From NCBI GenBank assembly GCA_026008535.1, contig BRKX01000011.1, positions 49,522,183-49,586,182 of the forward strand: DNA of 64,000 bases. The letters are read 5' to 3'. Numbering within the stretch: the stretch's first letter is position 1; the number at the start of each line of letters is the position of its first letter. This DNA is from Perilla frutescens. Taxonomy: Eukaryota; Streptophyta; Magnoliopsida; Lamiales; Lamiaceae. Below, piece by piece: positions 47,398 through 60,394 of the stretch. Both the position numbers and the translations under genes were made by a program. The notes below the pieces were generated by a model. That model made no database searches. It was not told where the DNA came from and worked only from the letters and a program-made list of their open reading frames with translations.

Positions 47398-49608
47398 TTA
47401 TGCGAAGATGCTGTTTCTCCTTTTCTTCAGATTTGCTCCTGCCTCTGGATTACCTTTTCTCATCATGGCTGTAAACTCATCGTAGTTGATCCGTCCATCC
47501 TGAAAATGTAATGTTGCAAATATGCATGAGTATTTAAGAAGTTGCATTGCATAGATTGCTAGAGACAAAAATCATTAAGGTTGTGTGCTTTACGTGATCA
47601 GCATCAATTTCTGTGATGATTTCCTTTATATCCTTCCCGTTATCCATGCCAAATTCCCGGAGAGCCTGCTCTAGCTCTTCTATAGTGATGAACCTGATTA
47701 GGAGACAGAATTGCAGAAACTTAAGCCTTGTAGTCTTTTTTCACTTGTTAAGAAAAGTGATTCTATTAACATGATACCCGCTGTTGTCTTTATCAAAGTA
47801 CTGGAATGCTGTGTAAAGATGCTCTTCTCTGTCCATTCTGTTAATATGCATTGTTGCTGTAATGAATTCTTCGTAGTCTATCGTGCCATTCCCATCAGCA
47901 TCAGCCTGTAGGTTTTCATAAGTAGTTGGAGTTAATCAGGAGTGATGAGACAAAATCAAGAACCATGATATGTTCGAGTTCCTCTTGAACTTACAGCTTC
48001 CATCAACTGCTGCACCTCGTATTCGGACAGCTTTGTACCTTGTTTGGACAACCCTTTCTTCAGCTCTTCGAGCGTTATAGTTCCACTGTTATCGGTATCC
48101 ATCCCCTTGAACATCTCTTTCAGTCCCATGATTTCTTCCTCCGACAGGCAGCCCGCTATAACCTACTCATCCAAGAAATGTAATGAGCACTTCAGTTGTC
48201 AGTTGTGTGTGTATGTGTGGACAATGATGAAACACTCATCAGTCTCTTATGTATGCATTTTTCAGTTTGGGAAGCTAAAACATAAGTACCCGGAGCGCGA
48301 CTTTTTTGAACTGATTCATGGCTCTGAACTGTTTGAGTCTGTCGAGGACAGCGTTGTCAAGTGGAGTGTCGGGAGCCTCTCCATCCTCCTTGATCCATGG
48401 ATGGTCTTGAAATAACACACACGACACAGAGGTAGGATCAGGATCATGATCATGATCACGATCACATACTGCAGTTGTAATTCAAGAGTTAGAAGAATGA
48501 ATACATACTTAGCACTTGGAATGCTGAGAGGCGTTGCCTGGGATCCGAATTCAACATCTTCCTGATGATGTCCTTTGCTCCAGGAGAAATGGCAGGCCAT
48601 GGATCACAGCTGAAATCAACATGTCCGCGCAAAATGGCGTTGAAGATTCCATTCTCCGACTCTGTTGAATGACATTATCAGAAGAAGAAGGTGAACTCAA
48701 GTTGGAGAAGAAGCGTGGAAGATTAGAAATACCAGCCCAGAAAGGAGGAACTCCAGATAGAAGAATGTACAGCATCACCCCGACACTCCAAATATCAGCT
48801 TCTGGCCCATATCTTCTCTTGAGAACTTCTGGTGCGATGTAATACGCACTGCCTACGATGTCTTTGAAGATATCCCCTGCCATTCACGCGGTTGTTAGTT
48901 CCAAATTTTGGATGAAGATCATGTGGAATGTAAATGTGCAGAGACTGAGAGACCTTCTTTGTAGAAGACGGAGAGCCCGAAATCTGTGGCTTTGAGAGGC
49001 GCATCCTCATCCTTACTCAACAGGAGGAAGTTCTCAGGCTTGAGATCCCTATGGATGACCCCCATGGAGTGACAGGTGTGCACGATCTGCACGATGGTCC
49101 GGAGCAGAGACGCAGCAGCGCGCTCCGTGTAGTGTCCCTTGGCGATGATGCGGTCGAAGAGCTCACCGCCGGCGCAGAGCTCCATGACAAGGTGGACGGA
49201 GTGCTTGTCCTCATAGGCACCGCGGAGCTGCACAATGTTAGGCTGGCCGGTGAGGTGGTGCATGATCTGCACCTCTCTCCGGACATCCTCGACGTCCTCG
49301 TTGTTGGCGAGCTTGCGCTTGGCGATGGTCTTGCAGGCGAACTGCTCGCCAGTGTGCTTGTTGGTGCAGAGGTGGGTGACGCCGAACTGGCCGCGGCCGA
49401 GCTCCTTGCCCATGGTGTAGGTGTTGCGGACGTCCTCCATGGGGCGGCCGAGGACGGGGCCGATGGGGCCGGCCTTGGAGGACTTGCTGGGGGAGGGGTG
49501 CGGCTGAGGGGCGTTGGTGGAGGAGGAGGGGGCTGCTCCCTCTGCGGCGCCAGTGGTGGGGTCGGCCGGAGCATCTTCGTCGGAGCTCCGGGAGCAGCAG
49601 CAGCCCAT
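47398..49608 (-). CDS. calcium-dependent protein kinase, CPK17/CPK34 type
   Basis: Eight exons: 49608-48954, 48876-48733, 48661-48509, 48405-48290, 48162-47995, 47905-47778, 47693-47594, 47499-47398, all in phase, 521 aa. MGCCCS gives a myristoylatable Gly2 and palmitoylatable Cys, so plasma-membrane anchoring is likely. The variable region (7-58) is Pro/Ser/Ala-rich. The Ser/Thr kinase domain has the Gly loop (GRGQFG), K93, catalytic D188 (HRDLKPEN), DFG at 209 and GSAYYIAPE. Then come the autoinhibitory junction (FKKVALRVIAGCL) and four canonical EF hands (DTDNSGTITLEE, DADGNGTIDYEE, DKDNSGFITIEE, DADHDGRINYDE). PIGPVLGRPMEDV before the kinase domain and KKRRNSIF at the end fit the CPK17/34 clade, which in Arabidopsis supports pollen-tube growth. 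It looks fully functional. Confidence 0.96.
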
Positions 49609-49679
49609 TGTGTGTATTCTTGGGAAAAGAGATTCACACAGGCGGCCAGGGGAAACTTATTACAAGAGATGGTTGGTTT

Positions 49680-49702
49680 AGAGAGAGAGAGAGAGAGAGA
49701 GG
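49680..49702. repeat. (GA)n tract in the CDPK 5' leader
   Basis: A GA/TC microsatellite about 75-95 bp upstream of the CDPK start codon, probably in the 5' UTR. Confidence 0.85.
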
Positions 49703-50714
49703 GCAATTGCATGCATGCAAATGCAACCGTCAAACAAGGATGGAGAGAGATTATAGGAGCCTAGGACGAAATAGGAATCCAAACACAAAAACACTATTTT
49801 TTTGACAACAAATTAAGGTTGGGAGGAATTTGCGGATTCTCCATGCTTGCTTCAAATCTTTATATTAAACAATTATTTCCTACTGTACGTCTTCTTGTGT
49901 TACACTTGACAATATATAAATACCATATCTATGTATAACTCTATAATTATTACTCAGGGTTTCGCAACGCTCACCGGCGGCACAACAACAACAACAACAC
50001 AATTCCATTCTCTTGAGTTTTTTTTTTTTTTTTTTTCCTTCAAATAAAAAATACAGGCCATTCGAGAATTATATTCCATCCTCGAATTCCTCAATTTTCT
50101 ATTTCCTTACTTCACGTGTATGTCTTAAATTTTGGTGTTTGGAATTTATGGTCACTAAAACTTATTCTTTTTTCCTTTAAATTATATAATCATAAAAAAA
50201 ATCAATTTCTTTTGTATTTAATGAAAATATCAGTTTGGACAATAAAATAAAAGGTGGAAAACATCATAATTTTGAATGTTGTAAAATTTACATTTTAGAA
50301 TTTACTTCCCACTAATGAATATATAATTGTACGAAAATTTAGTTTGATCTAAATTATCTACATTGATGACGGGCAAAGGTCCATTTTAACCTCAATTGAT
50401 GAAGAAATTTACAGAACATCCTTTCAAGTTTAATTTATTCATATTATTATTTCTAATTATTCATTTGAATAATGGCTGTATTCTTTTCTATTTAGTTTTG
50501 AGAAAGGAGTGAAGCGGCATGAAAACTACGTCGTTTCAAATGTGGACAACGGCCCCTCCATCCACTATTCTAACACGAATAGCCACCGCTTCATCACACA
50601 GAACCCAAGAGAGGAAAAAAAAAACATCATAGATCTGCCACTGTTAACAACCTAATGTTCTACAAAATAATAGGATACATGATTTAACTAAAAAAGAAAA
50701 TATCACAAGGAACT
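49703..50714. other. CDPK promoter side and STR12 3' flank
   Basis: AT-rich spacer with a T run near 50020-50037. No additional gene. Confidence 0.45.
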
Positions 50715-53700
50715 TCAGTAGGTAGGAATGGATGGATCCACTTTTACAGCGTATTCATGAATTCCTCCAGTCACATTGAATACTTTCTGGAAACCCTGTG
50801 AATTCACAGCTACATGCATCAGTAACAATCAAAATCACCTAAACCAGGATTGTTTCTGGAAAAAATAAAAATTGAGAAAAAGCTCATATCCGAGCAGCAA
50901 AGGAATGATAAGAAACAAATGAAGTTCTTCGTAAACCCAGGGATCATGATATCCATCAAGCGCAAAACAAACATACAGTCATCAGAAAGATAACTACTCG
51001 AAAAAATAAGCAGCCGGAGCGGAGAAAATGACAGATGTGACATTGGAAAAACCATTTTAAAGCAAAGATATTCCCAACTATTTCTATTTTCAGTTGTTTG
51101 AATGAAATCAGCCCAGTTCCTTAATTTTGATATCTAAACGTGTATCAATTTTCAATTTAGACAATGCATGATTGTTCAACGCTGATGTTTTCGGCATCAT
51201 TTTCTTTGGTAAACTTTATTAGATGGTGAACTGAGAATAGTGCATTAAAGTCTAAAACAGAATTGGCTTCAGTATTCATATCTTCTAGTAAGTAGAAGCA
51301 AAGGGATCACCTGTGTCTGCAACCATTGGGCAACTTGCAATGACCGCATACCATGATGACACTGCATTAAAGATCACATATTTCAGTTGATGAGTGAAGG
51401 GCAAAGAGATACAAATGCGAGAAGTGGGTTGGGTAAGAACATGTTAAGTCAACGATGCATGCACCAGTTGGGAACAATGAATGACATATAGATAGATGTT
51501 CATGAACCTTGAGCTCCCATGAAGGCACCGAAATAGATGTTCGGTATAAATACCACACAAACCACCAAATAACTTTTTAGAGAAACAAATGAAGTAGGAT
51601 CTGTACAAGCACACGTAATAACAAAATGAATAGCAGCAATGAATTTTACAAACACAAGCAGTCATTCACTTTATGCAGCCGGTTTGAAAGAAGTATTCAA
51701 GATCACAATATTTAATGGTTTTCTAACCAACCGCATGTTCTGCCAAGTTTAAGTTTCATAACATAAGCAAATTGAATTAATATTTATGGGCTAAAATGAT
51801 GTACATACCATTACATAGGTATCCTTTTGTGGATCAAACTTTGTTGTAATTTCTGGTCCCCAACTTCCAAACTGGCGAAGTGGAAGAACTTTGAAACCCG
51901 GCAGCGAGGCTATGGCCCTGTTACGAATAGCTCGTTTAAAGTAATGGAGAAATGGAGATATATCTCTCCCATTGTAATTCACCACTGAAGGTTTGGAATA
52001 ACTCCTCTTCTCCATTTAGTCACCACCCAGTTTTCAGATAAGGAGGTTGAAGATTCAATTCATCTTTATGGATTTCATATTAAGTTCTTTACATCAGTAA
52101 CATTTTATCGCACCAATTAGATTATGCATACATCAACACTAATTTGAAGCCCGTCATGTGTCTTCTTATCATGCATGCCTAGATCCAAGGAGGGCAAGGA
52201 GAGAAGGGAGGATGAACGTGTTTAAAGATAAACACCAATTAGATTTTTGTTTTCAATCATGCACTTCTCTTTAGTATAAGTCTTCAGTTGTAATTTAAAT
52301 GTAGGAGGCAAAAGTATGCACATACACTTCATCAGGTTCTCTAACATCAATCAGTTGTGCCTCTTCGAGAAAAGACGGATCTTGCATTTTCTCATGGAGT
52401 TCACTAGGCTGAATGTATGCAAGCACTGATTCCTCTCTGCGAGTTAAGAAAGAGTGAAAAAAATAATGAATTGACAAATCCAACTCTTGCGACCACATGT
52501 TCCGAGTACATTTTAGAGTTTAAATATTACCTTTCGGACAGGACTTGCAATAAATGCCACCCAAATTTGGTTTTGCACCTCACAACTTTATTTATCGGAG
52601 CATTAAATGCAGCCTCCTCAAATTCTGGCACCTGTCCCACCAAGAAGATGCAACTTTCAGAAAACCAAAATTGCAAGTACTGTCAAGATGAACGAAGAGT
52701 GTAAAGATGGATTTATAGGAGCAGTCACAAAGCACAAACCACTCTGTTTGATAATTCAACATCCACTATCTTTCCCTTTATTAGCTAATCTTTCTAAATT
52801 GCACACATTCTGACTCAGATGAGAAACTAAGCCCATTTCTTATCATCCTTGCATGATGTCAGAACGGCACAAAATTCCATAAAGAAATCTAGACCAACTT
52901 GGTGCATGTTCCGATAATCCTAACTTCCTAAGGGAAAATGGCCATTTAAGTTATCATTCATAAAATATTCATCTGCATTATTCCGATTTTCAAATTAGTT
53001 AAAGATACACATAAAAACATAAACAGCATACCATCTGCCCCTTTCTCACCCAACCAAGCATACCCCCTTCCTCTTTTGATGGGCATATCGAGTATTCCAC
53101 AGCCAAGTCACTCAAGTCTTCTCCTGAATGTAACAAGTGTTTTTGTTACCCAAATGACACACATGAAAAATGAAGAATCTTTTTAAGCTTTTTATATACT
53201 AGCATCCACAAATAAAGTCAAAGCAATGACATCATGCCGAAAGCCCAACGTAGCGCTGACTCTAGTAATGGCACCCATATATGTATGGAACTATTCTCAA
53301 TTTGTATCCCTAAATGGCAAAATTAAAAAAAACATTTTGGGATGCTAGATGATGAAAAACATAGAAGACACTATATAAAATGTGTGATTTTCTAAAATCA
53401 TGGCTGGATTTCCTGAACCCTAATCTACATAATGCTGCTTTGATGTTGTGTGTACATTCTTATCATTCCAGCTGGATAACGGAAATATAGGAACTAACCC
53501 TCAGCAGCTCTTTTCTGTAGCTCAAGCAAAAGTTTCTGGTCATCATCTTTGACAAGCAAATGCTGCACTAGAAGCTCCCTTCCAGCTTCAGAGCTGCTCG
53601 AGGAGCTGAATGAAGCTGAAGAAAACACACAATCCAAACATATCGAATTAAAGCAAACTCAAACTGTCATTCAAAAGTGAAATGTAGCAGAAGTCATATT

Positions 53701-53762
53701 GCGTATCTCTTGACCATGCACAAACACGATAAAGACCGAATCTCATGGATAGGAAACACGTA

Positions 53763-53797
<35 letters not shown>

Positions 53798-54399
53798 ATG
53801 GAAACAGGGTTTTTGTAGGGTTCAACATAATGCAGACCGAAGATAAGTAGTATCCTAACACCCACGCTAAAAATACACACTTTTATTACAAGCGAAAGCA
53901 ATGCAACAACTAAAACCTATAAATCAATCCGATTCACAATTCCCACTCAATCAATCGATTCGAGCTCACAATTCCAGCAATTCAAATAAAAGTAAAAATT
54001 GAAGACTTCATTTCCAAAGATAACACTCCACTCAATCAATCAAAACAAAGAAAAATCATCCAGAATACTGCAAGGGGTCAAATTAAAAAAAATCACAAGA
54101 ACTTCAAATCAAATAAATTATTTCATAATATGAAAAGTAGTATATGGGCTAATAAAGCGCATCGACGGACCTTTGGCATTGAAGGTGGTGCGAGGTTGAG
54201 CGTACATTGCCGGAAACCAACAGAAGTTGGAGCTAAAAGGCAGAGAATTACGACGGAGAATGGGCAAAGAGTAGGCGGTTCTCCGGTGAGATTTGGGCAG
54301 CGGTGTGGAGGGAAGAATGAGCGCCGGTAGAAGAGCAAAGATAGGCGGCGGAAAACGGCAACTGAACGAGGAAAGATGAATGGACGAAGCTCTTAACAT
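50715..54399 (-). CDS. STR12: rhodanese-like/PpiC domain protein, plastid (STR12-like)
   Basis: Eight exons: 54399-54171, 53615-53499, 53123-53032, 52631-52531, 52436-52326, 51917-51809, 51361-51311, 50795-50715, all in phase, 296 aa. The N-terminal ~75 residues are Ser/Arg/Pro-rich with few acids, as in a chloroplast transit peptide. A parvulin (PpiC) domain spans about 90-180 (LLVQHLLVKDDD, EEGGMLGWVRKGQMVPEFEE, TKFGWHLLQVLSER). A rhodanese domain spans about 190-290 (AQLIDVREPDEV, GFKVLPLRQFGSWG) with active-site loop CHHGMR, Cys at about 254. Rhodaneses transfer sulfane sulfur and parvulins isomerise prolyl bonds; the joint role is unknown. Length matches Arabidopsis At5g19370 as I recall it. 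It neighbours the CDPK and CLT genes in conserved order. Confidence 0.94.
53766..53788. repeat. (AC)n microsatellite in STR12 intron 1
   Basis: An AC dinucleotide run followed by a short AT run, inside the intron between exons 1 and 2. Confidence 0.9.
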
Positions 54400-54858
54400 T
54401 GCTTTCTGGTCGCAGTTTTCTTGATTCGATCGAAGATGTTTTCGCTGTCTCGAATTGAGGTTTAGACGTAAAGCGTGGTGTATAGGATTCTAAACGCGTT
54501 TTAATGTTTTCTAATTTCTTATATTTAAATGGAAAGTTTCTTCTTTTTTTTTTCTTCTTTTTTTTTTTTAGCGAGGATGGATAATTTAGAGATTAAACAA
54601 CCTCTACCACTTATAAACTTAATTAGATTTTCATCAGTGCGATACACGGATTATTTATAATCTATTTAATTTTTAAATTTTAATATAAATGTAAATCTTT
54701 GTATTTTATAGATAATATTTTAGTTAATAAATTAATATAGTTTTTAATTTGTTCGATTATCTTTTTTTTGTTAGACAATTATTATTATTGTGAATTGAAA
54801 AATAGTTAAATTGACAATATAATCGATAAATAAATAAATACTTGAACACATACATATA
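54400..54858. other. promoter region of STR12-like gene
   Basis: The 5' flank of the minus-strand gene, AT-rich beyond 54500 with T and A runs. No other feature. Confidence 0.4.
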
Positions 54859-55010
54859 GGGAGTGGATCTAGTGAGAACTAGGCCTGATGTGAGAACAAG
54901 GAACCAATCTCAACCATAAATTCATATTATTTGAATGGCCCAGATTACTTCAAATTTTAAGGTGGCAATTCTGTAATGTTTAACCTTTTTTAGGGTTCCA
55001 GGGTTATATG

Positions 55011-56965
55011 TAGGGTTGTATACGAGCCGAGTACCACCGGGCTCGAGCTCGGCTCGTTTAGAGATTCGTGAGCTCGAGCTCGAGCTCGATTATTTAAAAT
55101 TCGAGCTCGAACTCGAGTTCGGCTCGGGCTCGACTCGATTATTTAAAATTCGAGCTCAAACTCAAGCTCAGCTCAAGCTCGTTTACATTCACAATTATAC
55201 TACCTATAAAATTATATACTATAATACAAATAGTATATATAACTAAGTATATAAGAATATTTTTAATCTTGAATATTTGATTTCTTATTTAATGAATTGA
55301 GAATAATTATTTTGTTAATATTAGTTTTAATTTTTGTTAATTTTCTTTTTCCCTTTTATTGTTATGTACATTTTAACTAATATCAACTGTATACCATATG
55401 ATATAATAGTTTATATAACTAAGAGTTTAAGATTAATTATATCATATTGATGCTAAGAACATTGTTACTATTGAACATTTGATTAGTTATATTTTTTGTT
55501 AATTTTTTCTTTTCCTTTATTATTTTGTTACTTTCACTAATATTAGTTCACTTTCATTGTTTTAATTTCATGTGTTACTATTTAATGATGAGTATTATTT
55601 GTCAAGTTGTCAATATTAATCTTAATTTTATTTTATTTTTCATTTATTACTTTACACAAGTTATAAATTTATAATTTATAACTTATATTCTTATAAATTA
55701 TAACTAATGTTCTAAGATGGGCTAGCTATAATCTATTTTTTCCACATGTTATATATATTCTTATAAGTTAATGACTATATACTACAATACTAATCGATAG
55801 ACGATAATATACATATAACTAAGAATTTAAGATTACATATATAACATTGGTGCTAAGAATATCATTACTCATTTACTCATGAACATTTGATTAGTTATAA
55901 TTTTTGTTAATTTTCTTTTTCCTTTATTATTTTGTTACTTTCGATAATATTAGTTTAATATCATTGATTACATTTCATGTATTAATATCTAATGATAAGT
56001 ATTGTTTTATCAAATTGTCAATATAAATCATAATTTTTTAATTTCTTTTTTCCTTTATTACTGTACACATATTATCATTTTATAATTTATAATTTATATT
56101 CTTGTAGGTTTTGACTATTAATCTAATATGGACTATAATCTATATAATATATAAATATATAATGTTAATTTCTTTTTCATTAATTTCTTCTATTACTCAT
56201 CTACTCTTGTGTTAAGCATCTGATTTCTTAATTTCGATAATATTAGAATAAAATGATTGATGTCATTTCATATATATTATTTAATGAATTGGGAAATATT
56301 ATTTTGTAAATATTATTCACAATTTCTCTTATTACTTTGTATTTATTATTGAGTGTTCAATTTCTTAATTTTGATAATATTAATATAATATCATTTCATA
56401 TTTCATTTTATTATCATTTATTATACTAATATATTATGTAAAATTGTAAATAAGATAACTATATTATATATAATATGTATATAAATATATATTTCATTAG
56501 TTTGTCTGTTTGTGTATATAATTGTTACTCTTGAATCTTGATCATTGATTTCATAACTTTAATAATATTAGTTCAATAGTTAATATCATTAATTTTATTT
56601 TATTTTTAATGAGAAGTATTAATTTGACAAAAGTTACAATATAAATAAATAATATTTAAAAAATTACAAAAATAGTATGTATCTTGAGTCCTAAATTGAA
56701 TAGTTCGCATGCCAGGCTCGAGCTCGGCTCGTTTAACTACTCGCGAGTCGGCTCGCGAGACAGCTCGTTAAAAAGCTCGAGAACCTCACGAGCTGAGTTA
56801 GCTCGCGAGCTCGACGAGCTAAGCTCGAGCTCGGCTCGAGAAAATGGCGAGCTCGTTTAGTAGGCTCGAGCTCGGCTTGTTTAATAAATGAGCCAGTCTC
56901 GAGCGATCTTTTTTCGAGCCGATACCCGAGTATCTCGCGAGTAGTTTGGCTCATTTCCAGCCCTA
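55011..56965. mobile_element. non-autonomous hAT element, 1,955 bp
   Basis: The ends are TAGGGTTG and CAGCCCTA, inverted with one mismatch. A perfect 8-bp target duplication GTTATATG lies at 55003-55010 and 56966-56973. Both subterminal 200-bp regions are packed with GAGCTCGAGCTCGGCTCG-type motifs, likely transposase-binding arrays, around a 1.5-kb AT-rich core without coding capacity. Confidence 0.93.
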
Positions 56966-57599
56966 GTTATATGTGTAATTTGATAATTAAATGTGATTCA
57001 TTTCTCTTTTTTCTCAAAGTTTCGCACACACGCATCTCTCTCAACCCAATCCCATCTCTCTATCTCTCTCTCAACAAAAGATTTTGAATTAGATGATGAA
57101 AAAGAAGAAGAAATTATATCGACTACTAGATTTGTTGATAGTGAAGATGATGGTCATGATTTTGTATCATGAATGAAGAGAGAAGATTGCATCGATTTTT
57201 TGTTTTCTCTCTCTTAACAAAAAAAATTGGATGAAAAAGAAGAAAAATAAGAAGAAAGAATATTATCCACCAGATTTGCTGATATTGAAGATGATGATTA
57301 TGATTTTGAATCATTAATGAAGGAAGAAGATTATATTAATTTTTTGTTCGATGGGAGATATGTATTAGATATAGATTCAACTAATTAATATCATTCACAA
57401 ATGTCATTTTTGAAATTGATATTTCATAATACATATCTTAGGTTGTATTTCAAATTGATATAACTATACAAATACTTTTCGAAATATACAAAACCTAATC
57501 TTGAACAAACTCTGTTCGTATTATTTTATGATGAATTATCAGTTTCATTTTCTTCTGTTGGCGACGGGAAACTTGTATGAATATGTAAAATCTAACACT

Positions 57600-58005
57600 G
57601 TTGGCAATGTATGATTTATGTGTACATATTTTCAAATTACAGTTTTAGCATTGTCATTTCTAATTTTAGCATTATCATAACTCTTGTTTAGCATTAGCAT
57701 TAGCACCCATGTTAGCATTGTTGGCAATTCTACCACTTTTGGCAATGTGTGATATGTGATATATCTGTACATTTTATTGCTTTTATCATTATCGTTTACA
57801 GATTTAGCATTGTCATTTCTAATGTTAACATTAGTATAACTAATGTTTAGCACTAACATTAACACCCCTATTAGCATTGTTGGCAATACTACCACTGTTG
57901 GCAATGTGTGATGTATTTGTACATTTTGTTGCTTTAGCATTATCGTTTACAGTTTTAGCATCGTCATTTCTCTTTTTAGCATTAGAATAACTCTTTATTA
58001 GCAAT
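57600..58005. repeat. tandem repeat rich in TTAGCATT/TTGGCAAT
   Basis: At least two diverged units of about 180 bp, each with TTTAGCATTGTCATTTCT, TTAGCATTGTTGGCAAT, CTACCACT and TTGGCAATGTGTGAT in the same order. It lies inside the 4.2-kb MULE. Confidence 0.85.
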
Positions 58006-58419
58006 AGCATAAAAAACTTGTCAATGCTTTATAAACCAACCAAGAACAAATGTTGTTATAGTTTGTTGAATTAGCATTATTATTGTCATTCTTAGCATTA
58101 GAACACATATATGTCTGAAAAAAATAAAGCTAACATGAACATTATAAACCTAAGGCATTACACATTTTGTGGTACTAGCATTATTGTTCGCTTAATTGGC
58201 ATCATCATATATTATTGTAGCATTATCATTGACACTATTGTTCACTATTTTTATCTTTATCATTCAATTATGTTTTTTAGCTTTGTTATTTTGTTTATTA
58301 ACAGTATTATATGAAAATTTATAGGTGTTAAAAGAGCATTAGATGAAAGTACAAGAATAATAAAAGCTAAAATTGACCCCACTCATCAAGATGATATAGG
58401 CAACGAGATATTTTATAAA

Positions 58420-58850
58420 CATCCATCATTGCAAATAAAATTCAAACAACCCAGTAAAAATCTCCAAAGTGATGCCAACACAATCTGTAAATTAAATAAG
58501 AAATAATTAATCACGTTAATGTTAAAATTTATATATTCTTCGATAATATTAAAACTAGTCACAATAATGCTAAAACTAATTACAACAATGCTAAAATCTA
58601 TAGTAATGCTAAAATGATTCATCATTGCAGATAACCACATGCCCATCAATATGGTATACAAAATTCAAACAACCCAGGAGAAATCTCCAAAGTGGTGCCA
58701 ACACAATTTGCAGATTAAATAAGACACAACTAATCATGTTAATGCTAAAATTTATATATTCTTCGATAATGTTAAAACTAGTCACATTAATGCTAAAACT
58801 AGTTATAGCAATGATAAAAGCTATCATACTAATGCTAAAATGATTCAGCC
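58420..58850. repeat. tandem duplication of about 220 bp
   Basis: Unit 1 (about 58425-58617) and unit 2 (about 58650-58850) share AAATTCAAACAACCCAG, AATCTCCAAAGTG.TGCC, TTATATATTCTTCGATAAT and repeated AATGCTAAAA phrases. AATGCTAA is the complement of the TTAGCATT motif of the repeat at 57.6-58.0 kb. Confidence 0.85.
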
Positions 58851-59744
58851 AAAATAGAATAGAATTTCTAAATTATAAAAATATCCCCAGTTCATTAAAA
58901 TAACCTTAATATTACAAAAATGTCACCGCATTACTGAAACTCGGGTATAGATCTTCACCGTCCAAAAATTGAGGGTCTACGACTCTAATTAGTTCTTAGT
59001 TCTCACATGGGGCCTTGGTCCTCATTTGATCTATTACCCACACATATATACATGTATATACGTACATGTTACATTACAATATAATATAGTGGGAATATAT
59101 GGAAGTAGCCGGTCAAACTTTTAAAAGATTTATTTTAGCCAGTAACTTTTAAACATATTTTATTTGGCCAGAATTACTATATTACCCCTATATTTATTTT
59201 TAACCTATTTCAATTCCCCCACCTATTCAACCGCCCGCCATTCACATTTCAGATTTTGAAATGAGATTTTGAAAAAAATTATCTCTCTCTCTCTCTCTTC
59301 TACATCTCATCTTCTTCAACACTAATGGAATCTGCAACACTGAAAATTCAAGCGAAGATTTCTCCAGATTCAAGCCATCAACCTCCGAAAAATCGTGTGA
59401 AGATCTCTCTCTCCAGATTTCTCCACCAACGAGCCGTCGACTTTGAAAATTCAAGCGAAGAAATAGAAAATCATTCCCCAACATGTGTATGTTTTAGATC
59501 TAATTATTAATAATATTGTTAGATTGTTAGGTGTTTTTTTTAAGTTTGATTTGGGGAAAATTTGATTCGAAGAATATTGTTAGATTGTTAGATGTTGTTT
59601 GTTTTTGAAGTTTGAAGTTTATTTCTACACATAATAGACATGCTTTGACAATAAAAGTACCACTAATATAGTTGATTTTGAAAATCTGGAAAAAATGAAG
59701 TATTTCTGCAACTTTCGAAAAATCTGGAAAAATGATGTTCTTAA

Positions 59745-60290
59745 CTGCGTGCGAGCCCTGCGCGCACGCCTTGTGCGCGCATGCTTGTGGGTGCAGTTAA
59801 GAAGAAAATCGTGCGCACCTGAGGCCAAATTATCAACAGTTGTTCTGTCGATGCACATAAATTATCAATCGATGTCATGCCGATAGTATGCCGATGTGTT
59901 CTGCCGATATATGCGTGCGCGTGCTTACTTTGTGCGCACATGCCTTATGCACGCATGCTTGTGGGTGCCCACAAGAAGAAATCACGCGCACCTGAGGCCA
60001 AATTATCAATAGTTGTTCTGCCAATGCACAGAAATTATCAACTGATGTCATGCCGATAGTCCGTCGATGTCTGCGCGCTCACTTACTTTGTGCGCGCATG
60101 CCTTGTGCGCATGCTTGTGGGCGCAGTTAAGAAGAAAATCACGCATACTTGAGGCCAAATTATCAACAGTTGTTTTGCCGATGTATAAAAATTATCAACC
60201 GATGTCATGCCGATAGTCCGCCGATAGTCTGCCGATGTCTGCGTGTGCGCATGCCTTGTGCGCGCCGGGTTTTGCGCGCACTTAAGAACA
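59745..60290. repeat. GC-rich tandem repeat, 3 units of about 155-175 bp
   Basis: Units aligned by ATGCTTGTGG at 59781, 59955 and 60111. Each runs through TGCGCGCATGCCTTGTGCGC-like DNA, GAGGCCAAATTATCAA, GTTGTTCTGCCGATG and GATGTCATGCCGATAGT. Dense CG dinucleotides contrast with the AT-rich surroundings. Confidence 0.9.
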
Positions 60291-60394
60291 ATCCAGCGCA
60301 CAGTTAAGAACAAAATCATTTTTTTTTGTAAAAGTCGAACTTAAGTGCTCACTGCACTAGCTCGACATGGACGAAGTATGACGAGAACTATGGT

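Larger units (their letters stand above)
54859..59039. mobile_element. non-autonomous MULE with a nested hAT, 4,181 bp
   Basis: Imperfect terminal inverted repeats: left GGGAGTGGATCTAGTGAGAA, right read inward GGGTAATAGATCAAATGAGG. Both continue to a shared ATGTGAGAAC block. Flanks ATACATATA (54850-54858) and ACACATATA (59040-59048) agree at 8 of 9 positions. The right half contains tandem TTAGCATT-rich repeats. No transposase. Without the hAT the element is about 2.2 kb. Confidence 0.75.

Noticed and set aside
49017..49764. Long open frames (about 237 aa) on both strands across the CDPK first exon
   Set aside because: These are shadow frames in GC-rich coding DNA. They have Val/Gly/Ala or Ser/Thr/Pro-biased translations, while the third frame carries the complete kinase domain.
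59625..60319. Small frames with repeated peptides on both strands in the second MULE
   Set aside because: They arise from the tandem 155-175 bp repeat. The reading frame is not kept between units and no domain is present.
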